52,835 nucleotides of DNA from Acidobacteriota bacterium. Lineage in GTDB: Bacteria; Acidobacteriota; Vicinamibacteria; Marinacidobacterales; Marinacidobacteraceae. The stretch's first letter is position 1; every line of letters starts with the position of its first letter. Shown here piece by piece: positions 17,585-26,924 of the stretch. Location: assembly GCA_022822745.1 (NCBI GenBank), contig JAJEAO010000045.1:1-52835 (forward strand), given 5' to 3'. Under the pieces are notes generated by a model. That model saw only the letters and a list, made by a program, of their open reading frames with translations, did not search any database and had not been told where the DNA came from. Position numbers and translations under genes: made by a program.

Positions 17585-19507
17585 TCAGTCAGGGAGGCGG
17601 AAGGTGAGGATCTTCGCCTCCGATCCGTCCGACTGCGAGGTCGCGATGGAGATCTGCTGGCGTCCGTCGGCGAGGTAGGTCACCGGATTGCCGAAGCCGC
17701 CGCCTCCGAGCGCGATCTCCCGCAGCAGCGCGCCATCTCTCTTGTCGAAGATGTAGAGGAAATCGCTCGCGGCGCTGATGAGCAGAAGCCCGCCCTCGGT
17801 GACAAGCGCTGCGGATTGACCGTGCTGCGGCGGGGCGACGCCGAGCGGCGGGAGATCGAGATCCTTCAGCAGCTCGTGGTTGCGGATGCTCGGCGCATCA
17901 CCCAGCGTGATCTGCCACAGCAGATCGCCTTCATTCAGGTCGAGCGCGGTGAGCGTGGCGTAGGGAGGCTTGTGGATCGGAACGCCGGGAGCGATGTGGA
18001 GGCGTCCACCGAAGACGGCTCCGCTGTAGTCCGCCTCGATCAGCGGCGAGTCGGGTTCGGCGACCTGGAACACCGAGGGCCAGTTCGTCGCCTTGACGTA
18101 GAGCGTGTCGGTCGTCGGGTCGAACGCGGCGCCGCCCCAGTTTGCTGCCCCCCAGACCCCCGGCAACATCATCGTGCCCTCGAGGGAGGGCGGAGTGAAC
18201 AGCGGCCCCATCCGATAGCCCTTCACGGTTTCGAGCGCCATCGCCTTGAGTTCCGGCGTGAAGTCCATCAGGTCGTCCTCGCTGAACCCCTGCCGGCCGA
18301 ACGGCGGCGGCTTCGTCGGGTAGGGCTGCGTCGCCGCGGCCCGCTCGCCGGGCACATCGCTCGCGGGAACCGGGCGGTCTTCGATCGGCCAGACCGGTTC
18401 GCCGGTGACGCGGTCGAAGACGTACACGAATCCGGTCTTTCCCACGACCGCCACGGCGTCGATCGTCCGGCCCTCGACCTCGATCGTGATCAGGTTGGGC
18501 GGGGCGGGCAGGTCGTAGTCCCAGATTCCGTGGCGGATCGTCTGGAAGTGCCACACCCGACGGCCGGTGTTGGCGTCGAGACAGACGATGGACTCGGCGA
18601 ACAGGTTGTCTCCCTTGCGATGGCCGCCGTAGAAGTCGTTGTTCGGCGTGCTGACGGGCAGATAGACGAGGCCGCGCTCGGCGTCCACGGTGAACGGCGC
18701 CCACACGTTGGCCGACCCGGTCACGGCGGCCGAGCCGTCCTCCCAGGTCTCGTTGCCGTATTCCCCCTCCTGCGGGATCGTGTGGAAACTCCACACGAAC
18801 TCGCCGGTGCGGACGTTGAACGCCTGGACATCGCCGGGAGGGTTCCGCTGGAAGATCCGGTTGTCAGGGACGCCGCTCCCGACGATCACCAGATCCCCGT
18901 ACACGACCGGCGGTGAGGTGTTCGAGTAGAGGAGCGGATTCGTCTCCCACATGAGGTTGTCGGTGAGGTCCGCGACTCCGCCTTCGCCGAACGACGCGAT
19001 CGGTTCTCCGGTGAGGCCGTCAAGCGCGACCAGCATCCAGCGGCTGTTGATGAAAACCCTCCGTTCGTCCCCGTCGCTCCACACCGCCACGCCGCGGTGG
19101 CAGAAGCGGCAGCCGCGCGCCAGGTTGCCCCACTGGTAGGCCTGCGGGTCGTAGCTCCACAGCTCCTCCCCGGTCGTCGCGTCGAGGGCGACGACGCGGC
19201 TGTAGGAGGTGCTGATGTACATGACGCCGTCGAGGACGACCGGAGTCCCCTGGAATTTGCCCGGGGCCACCTGCTCGCCGCGGATCGGAGAGCTCGCGAA
19301 GGAAAGCGGCTCCTCACCGGTCTCCCAGCTCCAGGCGACCTCGAGCTCGGCGACGTTGTCCCGGTGGATCTCGTCGAGCCACGAGTACTTCATTCCCCCG
19401 GGATCGCCCCCGTGGGTTTCCCAGTCCGCCCGTTGCGCATGGGCCGCCGGCAGCGAGAACAGCATCACGCCGAGCGCGATCGCGAGCGGTTTCCTCGCAA
19501 GACTCAT
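17585..19507 (-). CDS. PQQ-dependent (quinoprotein) dehydrogenase, copy B
   Basis: A 640-residue protein of exactly the same length as copy A (7162-9084) and nearly collinear with it. ATG 19507 is set by GGAGG five bases upstream and by the immediate Sec signal (FSLPAAHA-Q). It keeps the CRFCH motif at residues 133-137 and the same propeller motifs, so the two copies probably differ in substrate range or regulation rather than in mechanism. Unlike copy A it is monocistronic: upstream lies the PIN toxin gene's end, downstream the convergent helicase gene. No cytochrome or PQQ biosynthesis gene is present in the window, so the cofactor would have to come from elsewhere. The duplication is paralogous and not recent, since many silent and some amino-acid changes separate the copies. 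Confidence 0.9.
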   Translation of the reverse strand: MSLARKPLAIALGVMLFSLPAAHAQRADWETHGGDPGGMKYSWLDEIHRDNVAELEVAWSWETGEEPLSFASSPIRGEQVAPGKFQGTPVVLDGVMYISTSYSRVVALDATTGEELWSYDPQAYQWGNLARGCRFCHRGVAVWSDGDERRVFINSRWMLVALDGLTGEPIASFGEGGVADLTDNLMWETNPLLYSNTSPPVVYGDLVIVGSGVPDNRIFQRNPPGDVQAFNVRTGEFVWSFHTIPQEGEYGNETWEDGSAAVTGSANVWAPFTVDAERGLVYLPVSTPNNDFYGGHRKGDNLFAESIVCLDANTGRRVWHFQTIRHGIWDYDLPAPPNLITIEVEGRTIDAVAVVGKTGFVYVFDRVTGEPVWPIEDRPVPASDVPGERAAATQPYPTKPPPFGRQGFSEDDLMDFTPELKAMALETVKGYRMGPLFTPPSLEGTMMLPGVWGAANWGGAAFDPTTDTLYVKATNWPSVFQVAEPDSPLIEADYSGAVFGGRLHIAPGVPIHKPPYATLTALDLNEGDLLWQITLGDAPSIRNHELLKDLDLPPLGVAPPQHGQSAALVTEGGLLLISAASDFLYIFDKRDGALLREIALGGGGFGNPVTYLADGRQQISIATSQSDGSEAKILTFRLPD

Positions 19508-19672
19508 GTTGTCCTCCATGATCGCCAAGATGCGACCGCGCTTCTCCGGGACCGCCAACCCGGCGTCACGGATCGCGATGATACGCCGTCGGAGGCCTGA
19601 TTCGGGTCGTTCCGCCGGAGCCGGCATCGCTTCCCGCAGCGGCTGCCGTCCTCGTCTCGAACGGCAGATCGC

Positions 19673-20077
19673 CTACTGCGCGTCTCCACCGGCGCCGAAG
19701 AGTCGAAAGCCGGCCCGGATGAAATCCCGGTCGAATGCGAGCGCATCCTCGATTCCGCGACGCCGCATGACCAGAAAGCTCACTTGATCCACGAAGCTGA
19801 TCCCGCGACTCTGTCCGAGGGCATGGATCGCCGCCTGGTGGAGTTCCGGTCCGATCCACTCCACTTCGAGCTTCGCGGCATCGGCGGCGAACGCGATCGC
19901 GACGTGCTTGCCGAGGCGAGCCTGAAGAAGCGCCAACGACTCGGCCAGGACGTAGCTGTGCGTCACCAGCTTCCGCCGGCTCTCGAGTGCTGCCGTGAAT
20001 CGGCTCCGGGCGAGCTCGTGAAACCGGTCCCGTCGGTCAGCGAGGGCGTAGGCCGCCGAGGTGTCGAGAAAGATCAC
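19673..20077 (-). CDS. PIN domain ribonuclease toxin (VapC-like)
   Basis: A 134-residue protein starting at GTG 20077, whose GTGA overlaps the stop of the antitoxin gene by 4 bases. The PIN acidic residues are in place: Asp 5 (IFLDTSAAY), Glu 46 (YVLAESLAL), Asp 97 (ISFVDQVSF) and Asp 116/118 (AFDRDF). The ending AFDRDFIRAGFRLF is typical of the family. PIN toxins cleave RNA in a metal-dependent way. Coupled translation after the ribbon-helix-helix gene supports a type II toxin-antitoxin module. The frame extends upstream through the antitoxin gene, but that part has no PIN character. Confidence 0.88.
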   Translation of the reverse strand: MIFLDTSAAYALADRRDRFHELARSRFTAALESRRKLVTHSYVLAESLALLQARLGKHVAIAFAADAAKLEVEWIGPELHQAAIHALGQSRGISFVDQVSFLVMRRRGIEDALAFDRDFIRAGFRLFGAGGDAQ

Positions 20078-20337
20078 GTCGGTTCGAAGCGGGACTGGAT
20101 CGCGTCCGCGATGGCGCGGTCGTGATCCACCGACACCGGAGGCTCTTCGTCGCCCTCGCTGCTTCCCGCGCCGACAAAGCGGAAGTCGGCCAGGTCGTGG
20201 CGGGGTTCGCTCGGAACGTCGAGCGCTTGCTGGATGGCGCTGCGCACCACGGACGCCATCGAGACTCGTCCCTCGAAAGCCCTCAGACGAAGCGCCTCGT
20301 ACGTGGACTCGTCCAGCTGGATCTGAAAACGCTGCAT
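20074..20337 (-). CDS. Ribbon-helix-helix antitoxin (CopG/VapB-like)
   Basis: An 87-residue protein starting at ATG 20337 with MQRFQIQLDESTYEALRLRA, a classic beta-strand and helix of an RHH fold, followed by the second helix VSMASVVRSAIQQAL. The acidic C-terminal half (VGAGSSEGDEEPP) is the kind of flexible tail that wraps a PIN toxin. It presumably binds its own promoter in the 70 bases upstream (20338-20407), where no operator could be singled out. A start at 20361 is possible but lacks support. Confidence 0.85.
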   Translation of the reverse strand: MQRFQIQLDESTYEALRLRAFEGRVSMASVVRSAIQQALDVPSEPRHDLADFRFVGAGSSEGDEEPPVSVDHDRAIADAIQSRFEPT

Positions 20338-20407
20338 GACGCCATTGTATTCCGGCAGCATGATGGAATGACGGCACGCACGCGTCTTCGGACGTTGCGT
20401 CCCGCGG

Positions 20408-21811
20408 TCAGGCGGGGCGGATGGCGGCCTGCATCGCCTCCACCGAGACGAACTTGACCCGGGGCCGTCCCTGCTCCTTGCCGCGGGCGACCTCGATGGC
20501 GTCCAGCTTCTTCCAGTCGGCGAACGAGAAGTAGTCGGGCGCCCGCTCGCGCACCAGTCGCTCCGCCGCCTCGGCGGAAGGCGCCCCGGGGTTCCAGTGG
20601 CGCCCCGCCTCCACGTCGGCGAGCAGGCTCTTCACGGTCTCCAGCGCATCGGGCTTGTTCGTCCCGATGACGCCGGAGGGGCCGCGCTTGATCCACCCGG
20701 CGCAGTACTGCCCGGTGACCTGTTCGCCGCCCGGGGCGTCCAGAACCCGTCCCTCTTCGCTCGGGATCACGCCCCAGTCGTCGCGGAACGGGATGTCCGG
20801 CAGCGGCACGCCCCGATAGCCCACGGACCGGAACACGAGACTGGCCGGGAGATCTTCCAGGCGATCGATGGCGCGGTTGCGGATCTTGCCCCGGTCGTCC
20901 ATGAACAGCTCGTTGTGGACGAGGCGGACGGTCTCGACTCCGCCGTCGGGGCCCGCGATCAGCTCGGTCGGGGACACGAGAAACCGCACGGTCAACGTGC
21001 GGGGCTTTCCGGAGCGCTTCTCGGCGGCGTACTGCTGGAGGATCTTCACCTTGAGCGGGGCGGCCCGATCCTGCCCCGAAGCGACCCATTCGGCGCTCAC
21101 CGGGTCCAGTTCGGCTTCCTCCTCGAGCACCCGGATGTCGGCCCCCTCGAGCTTCCCCAGCTCTCGGATCTCGGGGTTCGTGAACGCAGCCTGCGCCGGT
21201 CCGCGTCGGCCCAGCATGTGGATCTCGCGAACCCGGCTCTCGGCGAGCTGCTCGAGGGCGTAGTCGGCGATGTCGGTGGTCTTCAGCTCGTCCACGGAGC
21301 GGGCCAGGATCCGGCAGACATCCACCGCCACGTTGCCCACGCCGACGACCGCGACCGATTCCCGCGACAGGTCGAATTCGCGGTCGCGGTAGTCGGGGTG
21401 GCCGTTGTACCAGGCCACGAACTCGGTGGCGGCGTGGCTGCGGGGGAGCTCGATCCCGGGGATCGGGAGGTGGCGGTCCACCTGCGCGCCCACCGAGAAG
21501 ATGACGGCGTGGTAGTGGCGCATCACGTCGGCGAGCCGGATGTCGGCGCCGAATTCGACGCCGCCGTAGAAGCGGAACCGCGGGTTCTGCGCCGTGCGCT
21601 CGTAGGCGCGGGCGACCATCTTGATCTTCTGGTGGTCGGGTGCGACTCCGCCCCGCACCAGCCCGAAGGGGGTGGGGAGCCGGTCGTACAGATCCACTTC
21701 CACCGTGGCGCCGCGCGCCTTGAACAGGTGATCGGTGGCGTAGAAGCCGGTGGGGCCGGATCCGAAGATCGCGACCCGGAGGGGGTGCCCGGGGGTAGCG
21801 AGATCAGCCAT
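20408..21811 (-). CDS. fprA: FAD-dependent ferredoxin-NADP+ reductase (FprA/adrenodoxin reductase type)
   Basis: A 467-residue cytosolic flavoprotein starting at ATG 21811. The FAD-binding Rossmann motif AIFGSGPTGFYA lies at about residues 15-26, PTPFGLVRGGVAPDH is the family hallmark, the NADP motif VVGVGNVAVDV is present in the middle, and the C-terminal GWIKRGPSGVIGTNKPDA block completes the signature. It transfers electrons between NADPH and ferredoxin. The frame is open further upstream, into the RND gene, but the family start is unambiguous. It lies 95 bases downstream of the second RND gene on the same strand and may be read from that operon or from its own promoter. Confidence 0.93.
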   Translation of the reverse strand: MADLATPGHPLRVAIFGSGPTGFYATDHLFKARGATVEVDLYDRLPTPFGLVRGGVAPDHQKIKMVARAYERTAQNPRFRFYGGVEFGADIRLADVMRHYHAVIFSVGAQVDRHLPIPGIELPRSHAATEFVAWYNGHPDYRDREFDLSRESVAVVGVGNVAVDVCRILARSVDELKTTDIADYALEQLAESRVREIHMLGRRGPAQAAFTNPEIRELGKLEGADIRVLEEEAELDPVSAEWVASGQDRAAPLKVKILQQYAAEKRSGKPRTLTVRFLVSPTELIAGPDGGVETVRLVHNELFMDDRGKIRNRAIDRLEDLPASLVFRSVGYRGVPLPDIPFRDDWGVIPSEEGRVLDAPGGEQVTGQYCAGWIKRGPSGVIGTNKPDALETVKSLLADVEAGRHWNPGAPSAEAAERLVRERAPDYFSFADWKKLDAIEVARGKEQGRPRVKFVSVEAMQAAIRPA

Positions 21812-21906
21812 GGAGGGCGGGAGTATAGGAGGCTGTGGGGCGCCGGTCGCCGGACCCGCGATTTCCCGCCACGGGGCCCTTCCGTTCGTCCGGCGCCGCG
21901 CCCCTG

Positions 21907-24900
21907 CTACCGCCCGATGACGCGGTAGAGGGCCGGGATCACGAGCAGCGTGAGCGAGGTGGACAGGAGGAGCCCCCCGATCACCGCGATCGCCATCGGC
22001 GCGCGCAGCTCGCTCCCCTCGCCGAGCCCGAGAGCCATCGGGAACAGGCCGAGGACCGTGGTCGAGGTCGTCATCAGGATGGGCCGGAGTCTCCCCATCC
22101 CCGCCTTCCGCAGGGCCTCCAGCTTCGTCTCCCCGGCGCGGCGCAGTCGGTTCGTCGTGTCCACCAGCAGGATGGCGTTGTTCACGACGATCCCCGCCAG
22201 CATGATCACCCCGATCAGCACGACGACGCTCACCGTGACGCCGAACAGCCACAGCGCCAGCACGACCCCGATCAGCGAGAACGGGACGGCGAACAGGATC
22301 ACGAACGGATGGAGCAGGGACTCGAACTGCGACGCCATGACCAGATAGACCATGAAGATCGCGAGCAGGATCGCGAACCGCATCGAATCGAAGGAGGTCT
22401 CCATCTCCTCCTGCTGCCCTCCGAGCCGCCAGGTGAAGCCAGCGGGGAGCGCGGACGCCGTCATCATCGCGGTGATGTCGGCCGCCACGCTGCCCATGTC
22501 CCGCCCCACGATGTTCGCCGTGATCGTCGCGACCCGTTCGCCGTCGGCGCGGCGGATCTCGGCGGGGCCGGTGACTTCGCGGATGTCCGCCACCGCCGAG
22601 AGCGGCAGCGCCGCCTCGCCGCCGTCGGCGATGTTCAGGTTGCTCAGGTCCACGACGCTGTCGCGATAGGACTCGTTGGCGCGGAGCCGGATGTCAATGG
22701 ACCGGTCCTCGCGCTGGATGTCGGTCGCCACATCGCCGAGCACCTTGGAGCGGACCAGCGAGCCGAGCGCGTTCGTGGTCGTGCCGAGCGCCGCCACCCG
22801 GTCCCGGTCGAACCGGATCTGGAGCTCCGGATTTCCGCCTTCGGTGGAGGACTTCACATCCGCGAGACCCGGGATCTCCCGCATCTTCTCCACCGCGTCG
22901 TTCGCGGCGCGTTCGAGGAGCGTCAGGTTGAAGCCGCGGATCTCGAGCTCGACCGGGGTGCGGAAGCTGAAGTAGGACGGCCGCCCGAACAGGTAGAGAA
23001 GGTCGGGATCGCTCTCCAGGTTCGGCCGCAGCGCCGCCATCGCCGCCTCCTCGGTCTCGCGGGAGACCGGCGGGTCCAGGATCACCGTGAGCTGGCCGAT
23101 GTTCTCCCGCAGTTCGCCGGCGACGCCGCCCTGCTGGCTGCTGGTCCCGACGACCGCGTACACGGTGCGCACTCCCGGGATCGCCGCCGCCGCGGCTTCG
23201 AGCCGCTCCATCCGGCGCGAGTTCAGATCGAGATGCGTGCCTGCCGGGAGCTCGGTGTCGGCGAAGAACTCGCCCTGGATGAGCTCGGGCACCAGTTCGG
23301 TGCCGAGCGAGCTGACGAGGTATCCCGCGCCGGCGAACAGCGACACGGCCAGCGTGAAGACCCGGAACGGGTGGGCGAGGGCCGCGTTCAGCACCGGCGG
23401 ATAGACCGCCACCACCGCGCCGTAGAGCGCGTCGAACAGCCGGCTCGGCAGCCACAGCACGATCCGCACGACGAAGTGGACCGCCGCTCCGAGCCAGCGG
23501 CCGACCGTGAAGAAGCCGGTCCCGACCCCCGCGATCGTCTTGCCGAGGATCCGTCCCGGTTTCGTGCGGAAGGCGGAGGTCTCCGCCGGAGTCCGCCGCA
23601 TCTCGCGCGAGGCGAGCATCGGGATGAGCGTCAGCGCCACCAGGAGGGAGACCGCGAGCGAGTAGGTCACGGTGAGCGCCTGGTCGCCGAAGAGCTGCCC
23701 GGCGATCCCCTCCACGAACACGATCGGCACGAAGACGCACACCGTCGTCATCGTGCTCGCGATCACCGCCTGGCCGACTTCGGAGGTCCCGGCGCGGGCC
23801 GCCTCCACCAGGTCGAGGCCCTGCTGGCGCTTCGTCTTGATCGCCTCGAGAACCACGATCGAGTTGTCCACGAGCAGCCCGATGCCGAGAGTGATGCCCC
23901 CGAGCGACATGATGTTCAGCGACACCCCGGAGACGAACATCAGGAAGAAGGTGCCGACGACCGAGATCGGGATCGAGACCCCGATGATCAGGGTCGAGCG
24001 CATCTCGCCCAGGAACAGGACGAGAACCAGGATGGCGAGCAGCCCGCCGAGCATTGCGGTCTGGAGCACTTCCGAGACGGACTGCCGGATGTAGCGGGCC
24101 TGGTCCGTGACCAGCGTCAGTTCGAGCGCCTCCCCGACGACGGCGAGCCGCTCGTCGAGCTCCTCCACCCGCGCGAGCACCTGATCCGCGACCGTGACCG
24201 TGTTCGTGCCCCCCTCCTTGTACACCGCGATCTCGATCGCCTCCCGGCCGTCGATCCGCGAGATGACCTCGCGCTCCTTCGCGCCCCGCCGGATCGTCGC
24301 CACATCGCCGAGCCGGATCACGGTGCGGGTCGCGTCCACGACGATGTCCCGCATGTCCTCGGGCCGCTCGAACTCGTTGATCGTCCGGACCAGGTACTCG
24401 GTCCCCCCGTCGAGCAGCCGTCCCGCGGTCAGGTTCACGTTCTCCTGGCTGAGCCGGTTCACGACCTGAGGAATCGAGAGCCCCAGATTCGCGGCCTTGC
24501 GTTCATCGATCTCGACGTGGATCTCCTCTTCGAGGCCGCCGCTGACCAGCACCGCGGCGACTCCTTCCACCCGCTCCAGGTTGCGCTGGATCTCCTGTTC
24601 CGCGATCAGCCGGAGCCGGATCAGGTCGTCGCCCCCGGTCAGGCCGAAGCGCAGGATCGGATCGAGCGATGGGTCGAAGCGGAGGAGAGTGGGGCGGGGC
24701 GCGTCGAGCGGCAGGTTCACCACGTCGAGCCGTTCCCGCACATCGAGCGCCGCCATGTCCATGTCGGTGCCCCAGCCGAACTCCAGGGTCACCTCGCTCC
24801 GGTCGGGGCGCGACGACGAGATGACCCGCACCACGTTGTTCACCACGCCCACGCCGTTTTCGATCGGCCGGGTGATCAGGTTCTCGATTTCCGAGGGAGC

Positions 24901-25062
24901 GGCCCCCTCGTAGTCGGTCTGGACGTTCAGCGACGGATAGGTGATGTCGGGCAGGAGGTCCACTGCGAGCCGCTGGAAGCCCACCGCGCCGAACACGACG
25001 ACGGCGATGAACAGGACGAGGACGGTGACCGGCCGCCGGATCGAGAAGTCAACGATGCGCAA
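21907..25062 (-). CDS. RND efflux pump inner-membrane subunit (HAE1/AcrB-like), second pump
   Basis: A 1051-residue, 12-helix RND permease. The N-terminus MRIVDFSIRRPVTVLVLFIA and the porter-domain signature DLLPDITYPSLNVQTDYEGA are canonical. The proton-relay helix 4 reads GITLGIGLLVDNSIVVLEAI, with a single Asp followed by Asn instead of the Asp-Asp of AcrB, a common variant in the HAE1-like branch. The C-terminus carries LIGVIMLAGIVVNNAILLVD, the typical helix 10 region. It is the last pump gene of the sigma-led operon, 57 bases after the adaptor gene. Substrate class cannot be read from sequence: none of the Czc-type metal signature was recognised with confidence. Confidence 0.93.
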   Translation of the reverse strand: MRIVDFSIRRPVTVLVLFIAVVVFGAVGFQRLAVDLLPDITYPSLNVQTDYEGAAPSEIENLITRPIENGVGVVNNVVRVISSSRPDRSEVTLEFGWGTDMDMAALDVRERLDVVNLPLDAPRPTLLRFDPSLDPILRFGLTGGDDLIRLRLIAEQEIQRNLERVEGVAAVLVSGGLEEEIHVEIDERKAANLGLSIPQVVNRLSQENVNLTAGRLLDGGTEYLVRTINEFERPEDMRDIVVDATRTVIRLGDVATIRRGAKEREVISRIDGREAIEIAVYKEGGTNTVTVADQVLARVEELDERLAVVGEALELTLVTDQARYIRQSVSEVLQTAMLGGLLAILVLVLFLGEMRSTLIIGVSIPISVVGTFFLMFVSGVSLNIMSLGGITLGIGLLVDNSIVVLEAIKTKRQQGLDLVEAARAGTSEVGQAVIASTMTTVCVFVPIVFVEGIAGQLFGDQALTVTYSLAVSLLVALTLIPMLASREMRRTPAETSAFRTKPGRILGKTIAGVGTGFFTVGRWLGAAVHFVVRIVLWLPSRLFDALYGAVVAVYPPVLNAALAHPFRVFTLAVSLFAGAGYLVSSLGTELVPELIQGEFFADTELPAGTHLDLNSRRMERLEAAAAAIPGVRTVYAVVGTSSQQGGVAGELRENIGQLTVILDPPVSRETEEAAMAALRPNLESDPDLLYLFGRPSYFSFRTPVELEIRGFNLTLLERAANDAVEKMREIPGLADVKSSTEGGNPELQIRFDRDRVAALGTTTNALGSLVRSKVLGDVATDIQREDRSIDIRLRANESYRDSVVDLSNLNIADGGEAALPLSAVADIREVTGPAEIRRADGERVATITANIVGRDMGSVAADITAMMTASALPAGFTWRLGGQQEEMETSFDSMRFAILLAIFMVYLVMASQFESLLHPFVILFAVPFSLIGVVLALWLFGVTVSVVVLIGVIMLAGIVVNNAILLVDTTNRLRRAGETKLEALRKAGMGRLRPILMTTSTTVLGLFPMALGLGEGSELRAPMAIAVIGGLLLSTSLTLLVIPALYRVIGR

Positions 25063-25119
25063 CGAAGAGTGCTCCTGCGGGGAGGGAAGGGGGCGGTTCG
25101 CCGGGAAGGGGCGTCGGAA

Positions 25120-26892
25120 TCAGGAGGAGGGTTCGCCGCCGCGGCGCCGGGCCACGATCTGCTCGATTTCCTCGTCGGAGAGGCCGCGCTCCTTGAGGCG
25201 GGCGCGAAGAGCCGCCTCGGCTTCCGGCGTCAACTCTCCTTCCGCGGCGCCTGGCGGGGGCCCGGTTCGCCATCCCCTCGCCGTTCGCTCCTCGATCTGC
25301 TCCTCGGTCAGACCCATGTTGCGCAACCGCTCCCGGATCGCCTCGCGGGCCTCCACCGGAAGTTCCTCGAAACGGGGAGCGCCGCCTTCCGCCGCGCCGT
25401 CCCGCATCGGGAAGCCACCGGGTCGTTCCTCGCCGGGAGACTCCGGCTCCGGTTCCGGCGCCTCGCTGCCCGCCGGATCTGCTTCCGTCGCGCCTCCGTC
25501 CGCCGGACCTGCTGTCGGCGCGCCGCCGCCCGGTGACGGGGGATCAGCAGGCGGCCCCTCCGACGCTGCTGGTGCGGCCGGCGCCGGGGGAGGCCCTCCT
25601 CCGGCGCGACCCCGGCCGGCGGCGAAGCTCGCGATCCGGGCCTCGATGTCCTCCTCGCTCATCCCCCGGGCGCGCATCCGTTCGCGCACCGCCTCGAGCC
25701 GCTCCGGATCCGGAGCCGCGGGGGCGGACGCCCGGCGCGTCGGGGGGGGCTCGTCGGCGCCCGGGCCGGCGAGGATCTGGACCGGCGTCTCGTCGGTGAG
25801 CCCGTCCTGCCCCACCACGATGACGCGGTCCCCGGCTACGAGTCCGCCTGTGACCTCCACCCGGTCGTCCTCCTCGTAGCCGAGCGTCAGCGCGCGGCGG
25901 CGGGCGACGCCGTCCTGGACCACGAAGACCTCGTCCGCGAGGCTCTCGAGCGACAGCGCCCGCTTCGGGAGGATGAGCGCCTCCGCCCGCACATCGGTGA
26001 CCAGGCGCACGGTGGCGAACATTCCCGGGCTCAGCCGATCCCTCCGGTTGACCTCCAGCGTCACCCGGATCGTCCCGGTGGCGGCGTCCACGACCGGACT
26101 GATCCGCAGCACCCGCCCCTCGAAGATCTCGCCGGGAAAGGCCTCGACCTCGATGTGCGCCGGCTGGCCCACCGAGAGCCGGGTGAGATCCCTCTCGGGG
26201 ACGCTGATCCGGCACAGCAGCGGGTCGAAGTCGGAGAGGCGGAAGACGCGCTGGCCGTTCGTGATCGTCTCGCCGTGCTTCACCGCCCGTTCGATGATGA
26301 GCCCGTCGAACGGGGCCGCGATCCGGGCGTAGCCGAGCTGGATCTCGTTGCCGTTCAACTGGGCGCGCGCCGACTCCAGCGTGGACTGGGCGGTGTCGTA
26401 AACCTCCTGGCTGACGACCTGGTTCTCGAGGGACGCCCGCGCCCGCTCGTAGGCCACCTCGGCCTGGCTGAGCGCCACCCGCGAGATCTCGACCTGCGCC
26501 CGGAGCTCGGTCTCGTCAATGCGGGCGAGGAGGTCGCCGGCGCGAACGGTGCGGCCTTCCTCGGTGAGGATCTCGACGAGGGGCCCGCCGGTGCGCGCGA
26601 CGACATCCACTTCGCGCTCCGCCTCCAGCGTGCCGTTCGTCTCGATGAAGGCCGAGATCTCGCCGCGCGAGATCTCCACGACTTCGACCGGAACCGCGGA
26701 ACCGGCGCCGCCCGGCCCACCGGGGAATCCGCCGCCCGGGAAGCCGCCCGGAGGACCGCCTCCCGGTCGGCCCCCGGCGGATTCGTCACTGCCGCCGCAA
26801 CCGAAGGCGGCGGCGGCGAAGAGGAGCGCGAGAGCGGAGGCCGGCCGGGGGCGGCGGCCCCGCCCGGACAGGGGAAGGCGGAAGTGGGTCAT
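25120..26892 (-). CDS. RND periplasmic adaptor (HlyD/MFP) lipoprotein with three C-terminal repeat motifs
   Basis: A 590-residue protein starting at ATG 26892; lipobox FAAAAFGC at about residues 25-32 followed by a Gly/Pro-rich linker. The adaptor core (about 65-370) has the lipoyl half-motifs (VVARTGGPLVEILTEEGRTV and YARIAAPFDGLIIERAVKHG), a short alpha-hairpin, a beta-barrel and a membrane-proximal domain. It links the RND pumps to an outer-membrane channel. Beyond the normal end, a further about 200 residues of Ala/Pro/Glu-rich sequence hold three copies of one motif (near residues 397, 510 and 555), consensus RxRLRxxGLSEEEIE. Such a tail is not part of a standard adaptor. The opening upstream of 26892 runs into the neighbouring RND gene and is not a fusion. 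Confidence 0.9.
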   Translation of the reverse strand: MTHFRLPLSGRGRRPRPASALALLFAAAAFGCGGSDESAGGRPGGGPPGGFPGGGFPGGPGGAGSAVPVEVVEISRGEISAFIETNGTLEAEREVDVVARTGGPLVEILTEEGRTVRAGDLLARIDETELRAQVEISRVALSQAEVAYERARASLENQVVSQEVYDTAQSTLESARAQLNGNEIQLGYARIAAPFDGLIIERAVKHGETITNGQRVFRLSDFDPLLCRISVPERDLTRLSVGQPAHIEVEAFPGEIFEGRVLRISPVVDAATGTIRVTLEVNRRDRLSPGMFATVRLVTDVRAEALILPKRALSLESLADEVFVVQDGVARRRALTLGYEEDDRVEVTGGLVAGDRVIVVGQDGLTDETPVQILAGPGADEPPPTRRASAPAAPDPERLEAVRERMRARGMSEEDIEARIASFAAGRGRAGGGPPPAPAAPAASEGPPADPPSPGGGAPTAGPADGGATEADPAGSEAPEPEPESPGEERPGGFPMRDGAAEGGAPRFEELPVEAREAIRERLRNMGLTEEQIEERTARGWRTGPPPGAAEGELTPEAEAALRARLKERGLSDEEIEQIVARRRGGEPSS

Positions 26893-26924
26893 GGGATCCG
26901 GGAGGGAAGGGGACGCGGCCGGCG

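Noticed and set aside
21835..25536. Long plus-strand reading frame opposite the second RND gene
   Set aside because: Low-complexity Arg/His/Asp/Glu-rich translation; the RND gene on the minus strand is unambiguous.
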